Below are positions 11,946 through 22,714 of a DNA stretch of 64,000 nucleotides, piece after piece (position 1 is the first letter of the stretch; every line of letters starts with the position of its first letter). The stretch spans positions 79,007,118-79,071,117 of the forward strand of contig NC_080172.1 in the NCBI RefSeq assembly GCF_950295315.1, written 5' to 3'. The DNA comes from Erinaceus europaeus. Taxonomy: Eukaryota; Chordata; Mammalia; Eulipotyphla; Erinaceidae. A model generated the notes under the pieces. The model was not told the origin of the DNA. It saw only the letters and a program-made list of their open reading frames with translations, and ran no database searches. The translations under genes were made by a program, and so were the position numbers.

Positions 11946-13289
11946 TTAAATTTTTAATTTAAGAAAGGATTAGTGAACAAAGGCATAAGGTAGGAGGGGT
12001 ACAACTCCACACAATTCCCACCACCCAATCCCCATAACCCACCCTCTCCCATGATAGCCTTCCCATTCTCTAGCCCTCTGGGAGCATGGACCCAGGGTCG
12101 TTGAGGGTTGCAGAAGGTAGAAGGTCTGGCTTCTGTAATTGCTTCCCTGCTGAACATGGGTGTTGACTGGTCGGTCCATACTCCCAGTCTGCCTCTCTCT
12201 TTCCCTAGTCAGGTGTGTCTCTGGGGAAGCTGAGCTCCAGGACACATTGGTGGGGTCCTCAATCCAGGGAAGCCTAGCCAGCATCCTGGTGGCATCTGGA
12301 ACCTGGTGATTGAAAAGAGAGTTAACATACAAAGCCAATCAATTTGTTGAGCAAACATGGATCCCAAGATTGGAATAGTGGAGAGGAAGTGTTGGGGAGG
12401 TACTCACTGCAAACTCTAGTGTAATGCTGCTTTCAGGTATATATTTTGCAGTAGTTTATGGATACGTGTGCACATACGCTCTCTCTCACAGAAACTGGTA
12501 TATGTCTAGGTTATGGGACTTTGTTAGAAAGTGAACTACCTGAGATGAAATTAGAGTGTACTATAAAAGGAAAGGTCTCACCCGAGTAATGAAGCTGAAG
12601 GGTTGTCACTCCACACGTGAAGTCTCTGGATACACTCTGAGGTGAAGCATGTTGAGATGGCAATCGTTGCTTTGGTTAGGTTGTGATCGGCGGATGCAAT
12701 ATTATTTGGTATGGAATGGGAGAAGCATACGGGAAAGTGAGCCCTATCCAAGGGTGCCAGGACTGGGGGAAGTAGGGGCTCTATAGTGAAGATGTGAGGT
12801 TCCTGCTGTCTTAGGGTTCAAAAAGACAATCAATAGTTAATATTACCCACACATTATTTGTTAATTGGGTTAACTTTGAAAAGTCCCTTTGTTATGGTTT
12901 GCTGTACAGTACCCAGTATCTTGTATATAGCTGTGCTATTGGAAGCTTCTAATCTACTTGGTCTAGGCTTTTGAGAGAGTCCGCATATCAAATACGTAGC
13001 CTATCTATTAAAAAGATTCAGTTTGTCTTTTGAGAACCTTTGAGACATACAATTGATTTCCCCCTCTCATATTAATTAACTACTGATTTATATGACTACA
13101 TTTTGCTAGGAGTGTACATAAACACCATTCCCATCACCAAAGGACCGTGACCCATCCCTCCCGCCCATTCCCACCCCCCACTGGCCCAGGAAGCTACATG
13201 TCTACTCCTCACCACTGGGTTTTTACTTTGGTGCCCTACTTACAATTTGATCAGGTCCTGCTTTTAGTTTCCCTTTCAAATCTTCTAAG
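11944..13289 (-). other. L1 B 3'UTR
   Basis: About 1.35 kb between the ORF2 stop and the tail. Many truncated copies of it occur elsewhere in the window (26230, 41477, 45713, 57358, 63096). It contains a G-rich tract in L1 sense at 13151-13182 (four or more G runs), the sort of polypurine/G-quadruplex segment known from mammalian L1 3'UTRs. Confidence 0.9.
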
Positions 13290-16200
13290 TCAGCTTCTGT
13301 TGATGAGTGGGATCATCCCATACTCATCTTTAACTTTCTGACTTAGTCCACTTAACATAATTCCTTCTAGCTCTGTCCAAGATGGGTCAGAGAAGGTGAG
13401 TTCATTGTTCTTGATAGCTGCATAGTATTCCATTGTGTATATATACCACAGCTTTCTCAGCCATTCATCTGTTGTTGGGCACCTGGGTTGCTTCCAGGTT
13501 TTAGCTATTATGAATTGTGCTGCTATGAACATAGGAGTACACACCTCTTTTTGGTTGGGTGTTATGGAGTCCTTGGGGTATAACCCCAGGAGAGGAATTA
13601 TTGGGTCATATGGAAGGTCCATGTCTAGCCTTCTGAGGGTTTTCCAGACTGCTCTCCACAGAGGCTGTACCAATTTACATTCCCACCAGCAATGTAAAAG
13701 GGTTCCTCTGTCCCCACATCCTCTCCAGCATTTGTTGCTGCTGTCCTTTTTGATGTATGCCATTCTTACAGGAGTGAGGTGGTATCTTAGTGTTGTCTTA
13801 ATTTGCATTTCTCTGACAATCAGTGACCTAGAGCAGTTTTTCATATGTTTGTTAGCCTTTTGGATCTCCTCTGTGGTGAGTGTTTTGTTCATTTCCTCTG
13901 CCCATTTTTGGATGGGGTCATTTGCTTTTTTGTGGCTAAGTTTGCTGAGCTCTTTATATATTTTGGTGATTAGTTTCTTGTCTGATGTCTGGCATGTAAA
14001 GATCTTCTCCCATTCTGTGAGGGGTCTCTCTGTTTGTTTAATAGTTTCTTTGGATGTGCAGAAGCTTTTCAATTTGATGTAGTCCCATTGGTTTGTTTCT
14101 GCTTTGGTCTTCCTTGCAATTGGGTTTGATTCATCGAAGATATCCTTGAGGTGTAGATGGGAAAGTGTTTTACCAATGTTTTCCTCTAAGTATTTGATTG
14201 TTTCTGGTCTGACATCTAGGTCTTTGATCCATTTGGAGTTGATTTTTGTTTCTGGTGAGATAAAGTAGTTCAATTTCATTCTTCTGCATGTTTCAACCCA
14301 GTTTTCCCAGCACCATTTATTGAAGAGAGCCTCCTTCTTCCATTTAATCCTTTGGGCCCCCTTATCAAAGATTAGATGCCCATAGGTGTTGGGATTTACT
14401 TCTGGGCTTTCAATTCTGTTCCACTGGTCTGTGTGCCTATTTTTGTTCCAGTACCATGCTGTTTTGATGATGATGGCTTTATAATATAGTTTAAGGTCTG
14501 GGAGTGTGATGCCTCCATTTCTGTTTCTTTTCCTCAAGATGGTTTTGGCAATTCTAGGTGTTTTCAGGTTCCAGATAAATGATTGTAGTGTTTGTTCTAT
14601 TCTCTTAAAGAAGCTTGGTGGAACTTTGATGGGTATTGCATTAAATTTGTATATGGCTCTGGGGAGAATGTTCATTTTGATGATATTTATTCTTCCAATC
14701 CATGAGCATGGGATATCTTTCCATTTCTTGGTATCAGTTTCTATCTCCTTGAGTAGCGACTCATAGTTTTCAGCATACAAGTCTTTCACTTCTTTGGTCA
14801 ACTTTATTCCTAGGTATTTGATTGATTTTGCTGAAACAGTGAATGGGAGTGATTTCTGGATGTCTTCTTCTTCAGATTTAGTGTTTGCATAAAGAAATGC
14901 CACTGATTTTTGTACATTGATTTTGTAGCCTGATACCTTGCTATATTGCCTAACAACTTCCAGTAATTTTCTACTGGATTCTTTAGGTCTTTCTATGTAT
15001 ACTATCATATCATCTGCAAATAGTGAGAGCTTGACTTCTTCCCTTCCAATCTGTATCCCTTTGATTTCTTTCTCTTGCCTGATTGCTATGGCAAGAACTT
15101 CCAATACTATGTTGAAGAGTAACGGTGACAGTGGGCAGCCCTGTCTAGTCCCTGATCTGAGGGGGAATGCTTTCAGCTTCTCTCCATTGAGTATGATGTT
15201 GGCTGTAGGTTTGCTATATATAGACTCCACTATCTTGAGGAATTTCCCATCTATTCCCATTTTTTGTAGAGTTTTGAGCATGAATGGGTGTTGGATTTTG
15301 TCAAAGGCTTTCTCTGCATCTATTGAGATAATCATGTGGTTTTTGGCTTTGCTTTTATTGATGTGATGAATGACATTGATTGATTTACGGATGTTGAACC
15401 AGCCTTGCATTCCTGGAATGAATCCCACTTGGTCATGATGAACAATCTTTTTGATGTGTTGCTGTATCCGGTTGGCCAAGATCTTGTTTAATATTTTGGC
15501 ATCTATGTTCATCAGAGATATTGGTCTGTAGTTTTCCTTTTTTGTTCTGTCCCTATCAGCTTTTGGTATCAGGGTGATGTTGGCTTCATAAAAGGTGGAA
15601 GGGAGTATTCCTGTTTCTTCAATCTTATGGAATAGCTTAAGAAGTATGGGTATTAACTGTTTCCTGAAAGTTTTGTAGAATTCGTTTGTGAAGCCATCAG
15701 GTCCAGGACTTTTGTTGTTGGGGAGATTCTTAATAACGGTTTCAATTTCTTTGTCTGTGATTGGTGCATTTAGATTTTGTAGTTCTTCTTGGTTCAGTTT
15801 TGGAAGTGCATAGGTTTCTAGGAATTGTTCCATTTCTTCCAGATTCTCTAGCTTGGTGGCATATAGTTCTTTATAGAAGTTTCGCAGAATTCTCTGGATT
15901 TCTGTGGTGTCAGTTGTGATATCTCCTGTATCGTTGACAATTCTATTAATTTGAGTCTTCTCTCTTTTTTGTTTGGTGAGTCTGGCTAGGGGTTTGTCAA
16001 TTTTGTTTAATCTTTCAAAGAACCAACATTTGGCTTCATTGATCTTTTGTATGGTTCTTTTATTTTCGATGTTGTTTATTTCTGCTCTAACTTTAGTGAT
16101 TTCTGTCCTTCTGGTTGCTTTAGGGTTCCTTTGTTCCTCTTCCTCTAAGTCCTTGAGGTGTGTAGTAAGTTCGTTCATTTGGGCTTCTTCTTGGTGTTTA

Positions 16201-17129
16201 ATATGTGATTGTATAGCTATAAGTTTCCCTCTCAGTACTGCTTTAGCTGTGTCCCAAATATTTTGATAGGTTGTGTCTTCATTTTCATTAGTTTCCAGGA
16301 ACATTTGAATTTCCTGTTTGAGTGAGTGTCTGACCCAGTGGTTCTTAAGGAGCGTGTTGTTTAGTTTCCAAATTCTATGTCTTTTAATAATTTTCCGTTT
16401 GTTGTTAAAAGTTAGTTTTACTCCACTGTGGTCTGAGAAGATACTTGGGATGATTTCAATGCTCTTGAATTTATTGATGCTGTCTTTGTGGCCTAACATG
16501 TGGTCTATCCTTGAGTATGTGTTATGTGGATTTGAAAAGAAGGTGTATTCCAGTTTTTTGGGGTGGAGGAGTCTGAAAATGTCCAAGAGGTCTAGTCTGT
16601 CAATCTCTTCATTCAATTCTCTTATATCTTTATTGGTTCTCTTCTTTGTTGATCTGTCTAAGTGTGAGAGTGGGGTATTGAAGTCTCCCACTATTATTGT
16701 ATTACTATTGATGTATTTTTGAAATTGTTTCAATAGGTGTTTAATGTATTTAGATGGTCCCTCGTTGGGTGCATAGATGTTAATAATTGTTAAGTCTTCT
16801 TGGCTGATTGATCCTCTTATCATTATGTAATGTCCTTGCCTATCTTTTATTACTTTATTTAATTTAAAATCTATCGTGTCTGAGATGAGAATGGCTGTTC
16901 CTGCCCTTTTTTGTGGACCGTTAGCCTGTATGATAGTTTTCCATCCTTTCACTTTAAGTCTGTGTTTATCTTGTTGTGACAGATGTGATTCTTGCAAGCA
17001 GCATATGGTTGGGTTATGTTTTCTGATCCATCCCCCCACCCTGTGCCTTTTGATGGGTGAGTTTAAGCCATTGACATTTATTGATATTATGGATTTAATG
17101 TATTGTAGTGCCATTGTTCTAAGAAACAA
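13290..17129 (-). CDS. ORF2 (L1): L1 B ORF2 protein: endonuclease and reverse transcriptase, intact
   Basis: An uninterrupted 1279-codon frame. The N-terminal APE-like endonuclease (about 1-240) has the expected residues: N18, E47 (CLQESH), Y119 (NIYAPN), D149 and N151 (VGDFN), D209 (RIDH) and H234 (SDHSG). The reverse transcriptase spans about 470-780, with [41 protein letters not shown] and catalytic FADD at 704-707. The C-terminal zinc-knuckle-like motif is C1134, C1138, H1146, C1151. ORF2p nicks target DNA and primes cDNA synthesis on L1 RNA (target-primed reverse transcription); it also mobilises SINEs. The length is close to human ORF2p (1275 aa). The true start may be M6 (MALQYIKS), since L1 A has no equivalent of M1. 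It lies 45 bases after ORF1 in a bicistronic RNA. Confidence 0.97.
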   Translation of the reverse strand: MFLRTMALQYIKSIISINVNGLNSPIKRHRVGGWIRKHNPTICCLQESHLSQQDKHRLKVKGWKTIIQANGPQKRAGTAILISDTIDFKLNKVIKDRQGHYIMIRGSISQEDLTIINIYAPNEGPSKYIKHLLKQFQKYINSNTIIVGDFNTPLSHLDRSTKKRTNKDIRELNEEIDRLDLLDIFRLLHPKKLEYTFFSNPHNTYSRIDHMLGHKDSINKFKSIEIIPSIFSDHSGVKLTFNNKRKIIKRHRIWKLNNTLLKNHWVRHSLKQEIQMFLETNENEDTTYQNIWDTAKAVLRGKLIAIQSHIKHQEEAQMNELTTHLKDLEEEEQRNPKATRRTEITKVRAEINNIENKRTIQKINEAKCWFFERLNKIDKPLARLTKQKREKTQINRIVNDTGDITTDTTEIQRILRNFYKELYATKLENLEEMEQFLETYALPKLNQEELQNLNAPITDKEIETVIKNLPNNKSPGPDGFTNEFYKTFRKQLIPILLKLFHKIEETGILPSTFYEANITLIPKADRDRTKKENYRPISLMNIDAKILNKILANRIQQHIKKIVHHDQVGFIPGMQGWFNIRKSINVIHHINKSKAKNHMIISIDAEKAFDKIQHPFMLKTLQKMGIDGKFLKIVESIYSKPTANIILNGEKLKAFPLRSGTRQGCPLSPLLFNIVLEVLAIAIRQEKEIKGIQIGREEVKLSLFADDMIVYIERPKESSRKLLEVVRQYSKVSGYKINVQKSVAFLYANTKSEEEDIQKSLPFTVSAKSIKYLGIKLTKEVKDLYAENYESLLKEIETDTKKWKDIPCSWIGRINIIKMNILPRAIYKFNAIPIKVPPSFFKRIEQTLQSFIWNLKTPRIAKTILRKRNRNGGITLPDLKLYYKAIIIKTAWYWNKNRHTDQWNRIESPEVNPNTYGHLIFDKGAQRIKWKKEALFNKWCWENWVETCRRMKLNYFISPETKINSKWIKDLDVRPETIKYLEENIGKTLSHLHLKDIFDESNPIARKTKAETNQWDYIKLKSFCTSKETIKQTERPLTEWEKIFTCQTSDKKLITKIYKELSKLSHKKANDPIQKWAEEMNKTLTTEEIQKANKHMKNCSRSLIVREMQIKTTLRYHLTPVRMAYIKKDSSNKCWRGCGDRGTLLHCWWECKLVQPLWRAVWKTLRRLDMDLPYDPIIPLLGLYPKDSITPNQKEVCTPMFIAAQFIIAKTWKQPRCPTTDEWLRKLWYIYTMEYYAAIKNNELTFSDPSWTELEGIMLSGLSQKVKDEYGMIPLINRS

Positions 17130-17174
17130 TTTGTTTGCTCTGATATATTACAAGTATTATAGTGATGTTCTTGT

Positions 17175-18089
17175 TTATAAGAGGTCTTTTAATACCTCTT
17201 TCAGGGCCGGCTTGGTGATAGTTGCCTCCTTTAACTGTTGTTTGTCTAAGAAGGTTTTGATCCCTCCATCTAGCTTGAATGAAAGTCTAGCAGGATATAT
17301 AATCCTTGGTTGAAATCCTTTTTCATTCAGGGCTCGATAGATATCTTGCCACTCCCTTCTGGCTTTTAGAGTTTGAGTTGAAAAATCTGCAGAAAGTCTT
17401 ATGGGTTTTCCCCTGTATGTGACTTTTTGTTTCTCTCTTGCAGCCTTTAGGATCCTTTCTTTATCCTTACTTCTTCTCATTGTGACTATGATGTGTCTTG
17501 GTGTTTTCAGGTCTGGGTTGATTCTGTTTGGTACTCTCTGGGCCTCTTGCACCTTGATATCCTTTCTGTTATTCAGGTCTGGGAAATTTTCTTGTATTAT
17601 TTCCTCTAGGATGTTTGCTTCCCCTTCCTCTCTTTCTTCCTCTGGCAGGCCAATTATACGAATGTTACTTCTTTTGAGATCATCCCATATGTCTCTGTTG
17701 TTGTTTTCAGTGTCTCTCAATCTCTTTTTAAGCTCTTTCACCTCTTTCTTAGTTTTCTCTAACTCATCCTCTGTCTGACTAATTCTGTTTTCTGCTTCTG
17801 TTAGTCTGCTTTCCCTTGCCTCAGCTTCTTTCTTCATTACAGCTATTTCAGCTTTCAGTTCTCTAATTGTCTCAAGATAATCAGTATTTTCCTTGGGGGT
17901 CTCAACTGTTGTTTCCCTAATACTGCCATTTCTTTCCTCCAATGTTGTTTTCATTTCTGTGATTAATAAGTTTATTATTGCTTGCATACTTTTCTTATCT
18001 ATGGTTACTTCTGACTGATTTGTGGTTTCTTCTGGGCTCTTGTCTTCATTCATTGGGGTAGCAGTTTTATTTGTTTTTAATCTACCCAT
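17175..18089 (-). CDS. ORF1 (L1): L1 B ORF1 protein (RNA-binding chaperone), intact
   Basis: A 304-codon open frame. Residues 1-60 are polar and probably disordered. About 70-135 is a coiled coil (repeated E/K/L heptads, e.g. ELEKTKKEVKELKKRL). About 141-235 is the RRM-like domain (SNIRIIGLPEEE; later ERILKAAREKQKVTYRGKPI). About 236-304 is the C-terminal domain (FSTQTLKARREW, QPRIIYPARLSF, KEVLKDLL). These blocks line up with known mammalian ORF1p. The protein forms trimers on L1 RNA and is needed for retrotransposition of its own transcript. It is the first cistron after the 5'UTR promoter; ORF2 follows after 45 bases. No disruption is visible. Confidence 0.96.
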   Translation of the reverse strand: MGRLKTNKTATPMNEDKSPEETTNQSEVTIDKKSMQAIINLLITEMKTTLEERNGSIRETTVETPKENTDYLETIRELKAEIAVMKKEAEARESRLTEAENRISQTEDELEKTKKEVKELKKRLRDTENNNRDIWDDLKRSNIRIIGLPEEEREEGEANILEEIIQENFPDLNNRKDIKVQEAQRVPNRINPDLKTPRHIIVTMRRSKDKERILKAAREKQKVTYRGKPIRLSADFSTQTLKARREWQDIYRALNEKGFQPRIIYPARLSFKLDGGIKTFLDKQQLKEATITKPALKEVLKDLL

Positions 18090-18529
18090 TTTTTTTTTTA
18101 ATTTATGTGTTTCTCTCTTTTTTTTTTTTTTAATGTTCTGTTGTTCCTCAGTTGTTGTGTTTTGAGCACAAGTAACACTGTACTAAATACCTTTATGACA
18201 ATTGCACTCACCAACCTCCGGAATAACCGTAGCAACTGAAGTAAGTATTGAAGGAGTTTAATCGTTACCAGTTAGCCAAACAATTTCTCCAGTCCGTGAA
18301 AAAATAGTAACCAAATCCCAGTGAAGAAAGAGAAAAGGAAGAGAGGATAGCAAGAATAGACAGTTATGCAAATCTACTATCCAGTGTATATTCTAAGGGT
18401 AACAAGAGTGTAAAGGGAACTAGAGCAGAGATACACACATAGAGAGTCCACTCTGGGTCAGATTTCTTCCCCAAAGTAATTCAGAAATTCAGAAAGGCAA
18501 AGAAGAAAGAAGTGTATGACAAGATTAAA

Positions 18530-18563
<34 letters not shown>

Positions 18564-18688
18564 GAGATTGAGAGAGATAAGAGAGAGAAAAGGGAGAAGA
18601 TAGGAAGAAGAGTTGTAATTAAAGAGCAGTGCGAGGAACTTCCCAAATGTGTATCAGTGAATTAAAAAAAAAAAAAAAAGGAAAAAGG

Positions 18689-18725
<37 letters not shown>

Positions 18726-19000
18726 CTGTTTGGTGGTATGGGGTATCCTGCTAGTAGCTGGTCCCAGGCACTGCTTATGGGGGGAGGGGGGGCGGCGGGA
18801 AGGATGTATGCTTGAAAATTAAAAGGAAGAAAAAAGAATTTTTTCCCCTACTCTAATTCTTAACCCAAATTAAGTTATAGAAACATCCTTGGTATGACCG
18901 TTATGGCCCCTTATTGGATGGCCTGCTAAAGGCAGAAAATCCTATTGTTTACACGAGATGTGTCCGGAGCTCAAAGGCTAACCGCTTCTGCTTCTCCGGG

Positions 19001-19011
19001 CGCCATCTTCC
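19001..19011 (-). promoter_or_regulatory. YY1-like site at start of second 5'UTR unit
   Basis: CGCCATCTTCC (sense GGAAGATGGCG) lies exactly one 460-base unit inside the outer site and would be the start of a second promoter unit. Confidence 0.6.
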
Positions 19012-19460
19012 GGGAAACCCCGCCCTCCAGACTTTTTTAAAGGATTTCTCAAAAATGAACACTAGCTCCAAGTCCTTTGATCCAATGAGAGCTATACTCA
19101 AGAAGTCTTTGGATCCACCCTCAGGGTCGCGGTGGACCCTGGCAACTCCCAAGAGGCAGCCCCCGAGCTAAAGTGCTCTCTCCGGGTCCTCTGCCCGCCG
19201 CGCTCTGCAACCGGCGGAGGAGCTGCCTTCCCGGGCGGGCGGAGGACAATGCCCGGCGCACTTGCCTTGCCTGGCGCCGCCTGGGAATTCTGGAGCCCCG
19301 CTAGTCCGTGTCACCTTTGCTCTAATTGTTAACCCAAATTAAACTGTAATAACTTCTTTGGTGCCCTCCCCCTTATTGACTGGCCTGCTAAAGGCAGAAA
19401 ATCCTACCTTTGCCGGCGATGCTATCAGAGCACTCGCTGTTAAGCGACTTCTCAGGCCGT

Positions 19461-19470
19461 CGCCATCTTA
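19461..19470 (-). promoter_or_regulatory. YY1-like site at L1 B 5' end
   Basis: CGCCATCTTA on the plus strand reads TAAGATGGCG in L1 sense, starting about 6 bases from the L1 5' end. A YY1 site at this position sets the transcription start of human L1, so a similar role is likely here. Confidence 0.7.
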
Positions 19471-19475
19471 CCTCC

Positions 19476-19490
19476 TCAATTTAAATTTTT
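19476..19490. repeat. target-site duplication of L1 B, 5' side
   Basis: Second copy of TCAATTTAAATTTTT; identical to 11886-11900. Confidence 0.93.
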
Positions 19491-20532
19491 AATTAGCTAG
19501 GAGGAGGATGGAGGGGAGAGTCTGTAGAGGAGGCAGGAATAACGAGACAAGTTCCCTCCCACAATAGATAAGATGCCCACTACCCTAGCAATGAAAGATA
19601 CCCTAAGAGTTAATTCTGATCAACCTAAAGGGGGGGAAGATATATGCCTTTATATAATATTAATAATAAAATAAAGCATGGTAAAAAAAAAAAAAAAAAA
19701 CCCTGTCCTAGATTACCTCAAATCTCGTGATCAGAGGCAGCTGATTGTTAAGAAAGAGGAAGAAAAAACCTCAGGACTAGACAAGGATAGCTGAAATAGA
19801 CCGTTATGTAGATCTACTATCCACTGTATATTCTAGGGGTAGGTAAAGGAGGAAGGGATGTTGAGCATAGATACTCGCAGTTTGAGTCCAACTCTGAGTC
19901 AGAATTCTTCCCCAAAATAATTCCCAAATGTGTATCAGTGAATTCAAAAAGGCACACTGTTTGGTGGTGTGGGGGAATGGGGCCTGTGGCTGTGGAAGCT
20001 GTAGGATTAAGGAAGAAAGGATAGCAAGAATGAGAAAAATAAAGAGAAAGAGAGAAAAGAAAAATATAAGAAAAAGAAGTCATAAAAGAGCGGTGAAAGG
20101 AAAGAGTTTTATTTATTTATTTATTTTTAATTATTTAATTAGCTATGCGGGGTGATGTGGGGGGGGTTGGCTACTTAGAAAGAAAAAAGGCCAGAGGTTT
20201 CAGAAGGGTATAGACTTAGAATGAATGATACTCCCTGATGGGACAGGAATTTTGGTAAAGAAAGGGGCTCAGCAGGGGATCCTGTGGGAACTGGTCCCCA
20301 GGGACTGGTTATGGGGGTGGGGAGGAGGTGTGCTTAATAATTTAAAAGAAAGAAAAAAAACTATTTCCCTTTTTTCTTACTTTATATTTTAACCCAAATT
20401 AAGTTATAGTCACCTCCTTGGTGTCACCGCTAGGACCCCTTATTGACTGGCCTATTAAAGGCAGAAAATCCTACCGTTTCCAGAAGATGTGGTCAGAGCT
20501 CAAGCCACTAGCAGCTTCTCAGTCCGCCAGTA
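19491..20532 (-). mobile_element. L1 A, distal 5'UTR
   Basis: This continues L1 A beyond the L1 B insertion. It carries the second copy of the 5'UTR block (TCTACTATCCACTGTATATTC near 19812) and the GCCTATTAAAGGCAGAAAAT unit near 20453. It ends at CAGTCCGCCAG, which aligns with the unit start in L1 B minus about 10 bases of the YY1-like site. Together with 11361-11900 the L1 A 5'UTR is about 1.58 kb. Confidence 0.85.
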
Positions 20533-20545
20533 ATTAGTAATTTTT
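20533..20545. repeat. target-site duplication of L1 A, 5' side
   Basis: ATTAGTAATTTTT, identical to 5201-5213. Confidence 0.8.
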
Positions 20546-20991
20546 CATTAATCAATAATACTTATTTAAACATTTGAAAAAATAATGGTTTTCAATGTAT
20601 TATCGTACTCTAGATGAGAAACATTTTGTTATCCTTGAGACCACCAAAATCAATTACATTCTTACAAAATTAATTTATTAAAATTAATCAGGGTATAATG
20701 AAACAATTTCATCTGCTAGTTTTTGGTTGCTTCTATTTACTTTTAGCTATATGTAATTATTTTTAACACAAAGTTCTAGTTCTTTGACGGTACTTAGATA
20801 AATATTTAGTCAAATTAAACTAAAAATCTAGGTTAACAAGAGTGCTTCAGAAAATAGGATTTATGTTACTGTAATTTTTTCCTCCCAGAGAGGGTTGATA
20901 GAAAATCGTTTTTAACCTTAGTTCTTATTATTGGAAATTGTCATTGAAATCAAGCAACTTATTTTTCTCTAGAAGGACAGAGCTTTTTTTT
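20546..20991. other. no recognised feature
   Basis: AT-rich unique-looking sequence between L1 A and a SINE. No coding segment or known repeat seen. Confidence 0.4.
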
Positions 20992-21252
20992 TAAATATTT
21001 ATTTATTTTCCCTTTTGTTGCCCTTGTTTTTTATTGTTGTTGTAGTTATTGTTGTTGTTATTGATGTTGTCATTGTTAGGACAGAGAGAAATGGAGAGAG
21101 GAGGAGAGAAAGACACCTGCAGACCTGCTTCACTGCCTGTGAAGTGACTCCTCTGCAGGTGGGGAGCCAGGGCCTCAAACCGGGATCCTTATGCCAGTAC
21201 TTACGCTTTGTGCCACATGGGCTTAACCTGCTGCACTACTGCCCGACTCTCT
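20992..21252 (-). mobile_element. tRNA-derived SINE (hedgehog type, short form)
   Basis: Reverse complement of the recurrent SINE: tail rich in AAATAAATATT and CAACAACAATAA, CT-rich middle, GAAGCAGGTCTGCAGG block and tRNA-like head ending at GCCCGACTCT. It lacks the extra 3' module found in longer copies. Imperfect flanking repeats (GACAGAGCTTTT, GACATAGCCTTT) may be the TSD. Confidence 0.9.
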
Positions 21253-21739
21253 GACATAGCCTTTTAACACAAAGCAAATTTGAGCTTGATGGAGGTCCCT
21301 TCACTATCTCTGAATGCCAATCCACAACCCCAATATCCAGTACATAACATCTGGAAGATATCCTAGGAAAGAAGAAAATATCTAGGCAACTCCCTTAAAT
21401 GATAACTATACCAAATTCTGACCATTTCCAACATGAGATACTATGGGAAATGAGTGTGACTCTATCGTCAAAGCTGAGAATAGCACAAAAGTAAATAACT
21501 ATTTTCTCATATCTCCTATCAGTAAGATTCAATTTCTAACCTCAACCATTTATAAAGTAACTTGAGGAAACACATAGTCCCTTGCCTTGTTTCCTTCCAA
21601 ATCAAAGGTAAAGCAGCCCTCCTTGATGCCTTAATTCTTTAGTGCTACAAGACTATAGTTAAAGGAATTCTAGACCAACTTTTGAAGAGTAGCATCCTCA
21701 CACTAATTATTTATCTTCCCAGTTGCATCCCTCAGATAT
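21253..21739. other. no recognised feature
   Basis: Unique-looking sequence with no convincing coding or repeat signal. Confidence 0.4.
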
Positions 21740-22045
21740 AAAGTAACCTACCAGGGACAGAGCCAAGATGAAGACTTGAAAGCAGCTGACCTAATCTCCA
21801 ACAAGCAGTTAGCTTGTGATCTGGGATTCTCTGGATAGGGTAGGACACTGGACCATCAGCAGGAGGGTGAAGAAGGGGTCCTAAGGGTGAGACTACTCTT
21901 GGGGTAGAAAATGGAGGCCAGGAAGAAAAGAAAGGAAATATTTTGATTATTTCTGAAGCTCACCCCTCCCCCCCCACCCCAGAACCAGCCCCCAGGGGCT
22001 GGACAGCTGCTTATATCAAACCCTGCTGAGCTATTTTCTTTACCA

Positions 22046-22382
22046 AGATACGGACCTTCCATATGACCCAGTAATCCCTCTCCTAGAGATATACCACAAG
22101 GACTCCATAATACCCACCCAAAAAGAAATGTGTACACCTATGTTCATAGCAGCACAATTTGGAAGAGCTAAAACCTAGAAGCAATCCAGGTGCCCAAAGA
22201 CAGATGAGTGGCTGAGAAAGTTGTGGTATATATACACAATGGAATACTACACAGCTATTAAAAACAATGAACCCACCTTCTCTGACCCATGTTGGATGGA
22301 GCTAGAAGGAATTATGCTAAGTGAGCTAAGTCATACTTATAAAGATAAGTATGGGATGATCCCACTCATCAACAGAAGGTGA
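22046..22382 (+). pseudogene. L1 F ORF2 C-terminal remnant
   Basis: Equivalent to residues about 1168-1279 of L1 B ORF2 (DLPYD, PLL, then MEYYTAIKNN, and MIPLINRR before the stop). In-frame stops are present, e.g. in KT*KQSRCPK. The N-terminal 90% of ORF2 and all of ORF1 are missing. Confidence 0.9.
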
Positions 22383-22456
22383 GAAAGAAGAACAGTAAGG
22401 GAAAGTCAAAGCAGGATTTGACTGAATTTGGAGTAGGGCACCAAAGTAAAAACCCT

Positions 22457-22481
22457 GGGGTGAGGGTGAGGGTGAGGGTGG
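22457..22481 (+). other. G-quadruplex motif in L1 F 3'UTR
   Basis: GGGG-TGA-GGG-TGA-GGG-TGA-GGG: four G runs separated by three-base loops, followed at 22497-22530 by further G runs. It occupies the place of the L1 3'UTR polypurine segment. Confidence 0.75.
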
Positions 22482-22714
22482 ATGTTCAGTTTCATGGGGG
22501 AAGATGGGGGGGGATGGGATGGGACACAGTCTTTTGGTATGGGAATGGTGTTTATATACACTCCTATCAATTTGTAGTCATATAAATAACTATTTAATTA
22601 ATATGAGAGAGTAAAAAATGATGGAATATCTCAAACTTTTTAAATCACAGACTGAGTCTTTTTAATATATAGGCTGAGTCTTTGATATGTTGACTTTCTT
22701 AAAAGCTTAGACCA

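Larger units (their letters stand above)
11901..19475 (-). mobile_element. L1 B, complete, both ORFs open
   Basis: A 7.58-kb minus-strand L1 with every expected part: 5'UTR (19475-18090), ORF1 (18089-17175), 45-base spacer, ORF2 (17129-13290), 3'UTR (13289-11944) and an uninterrupted run of about 43 T (poly(A) in L1 sense, 11901-11943). Perfect 15-bp TSDs flank it (11886-11900, 19476-19490). Long homopolymer tail, perfect TSD, intact ORFs and retained CpGs all point to recent insertion. It may still be able to retrotranspose, though this cannot be shown from sequence alone. Confidence 0.95.
18090..19475 (-). promoter_or_regulatory. L1 B 5'UTR / internal promoter
   Basis: 1386 bases upstream of ORF1. 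It holds two units in tandem: the segment GCCTGCTAAAGGCAGAAAAT occurs near 18920 and 19384, and a YY1-like site caps each unit (19001, 19461), giving a period of 460 bases. The outer unit is GC- and CpG-rich (18960-19320). The inner part contains long A runs on the plus strand (e.g. 18683-18722). This resembles the monomeric L1 promoters of rodents in design. Outer units would drive transcription toward ORF1 (leftward here). Confidence 0.85.

Noticed and set aside
13435..14082. 215-codon open frame on the plus strand within L1 B, also seen in part in L1 A (6708-7136)
   Set aside because: It is the antisense of the conserved ORF2 C-terminal region; its openness follows from codon use on the ORF2 strand. 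No promoter or domain supports a gene.
16318..17313. Plus-strand open frames (134 and 145 codons) opposite the endonuclease region and ORF1 end
   Set aside because: Hydrophobic antisense shadows of the ORF2 and ORF1 coding strand.
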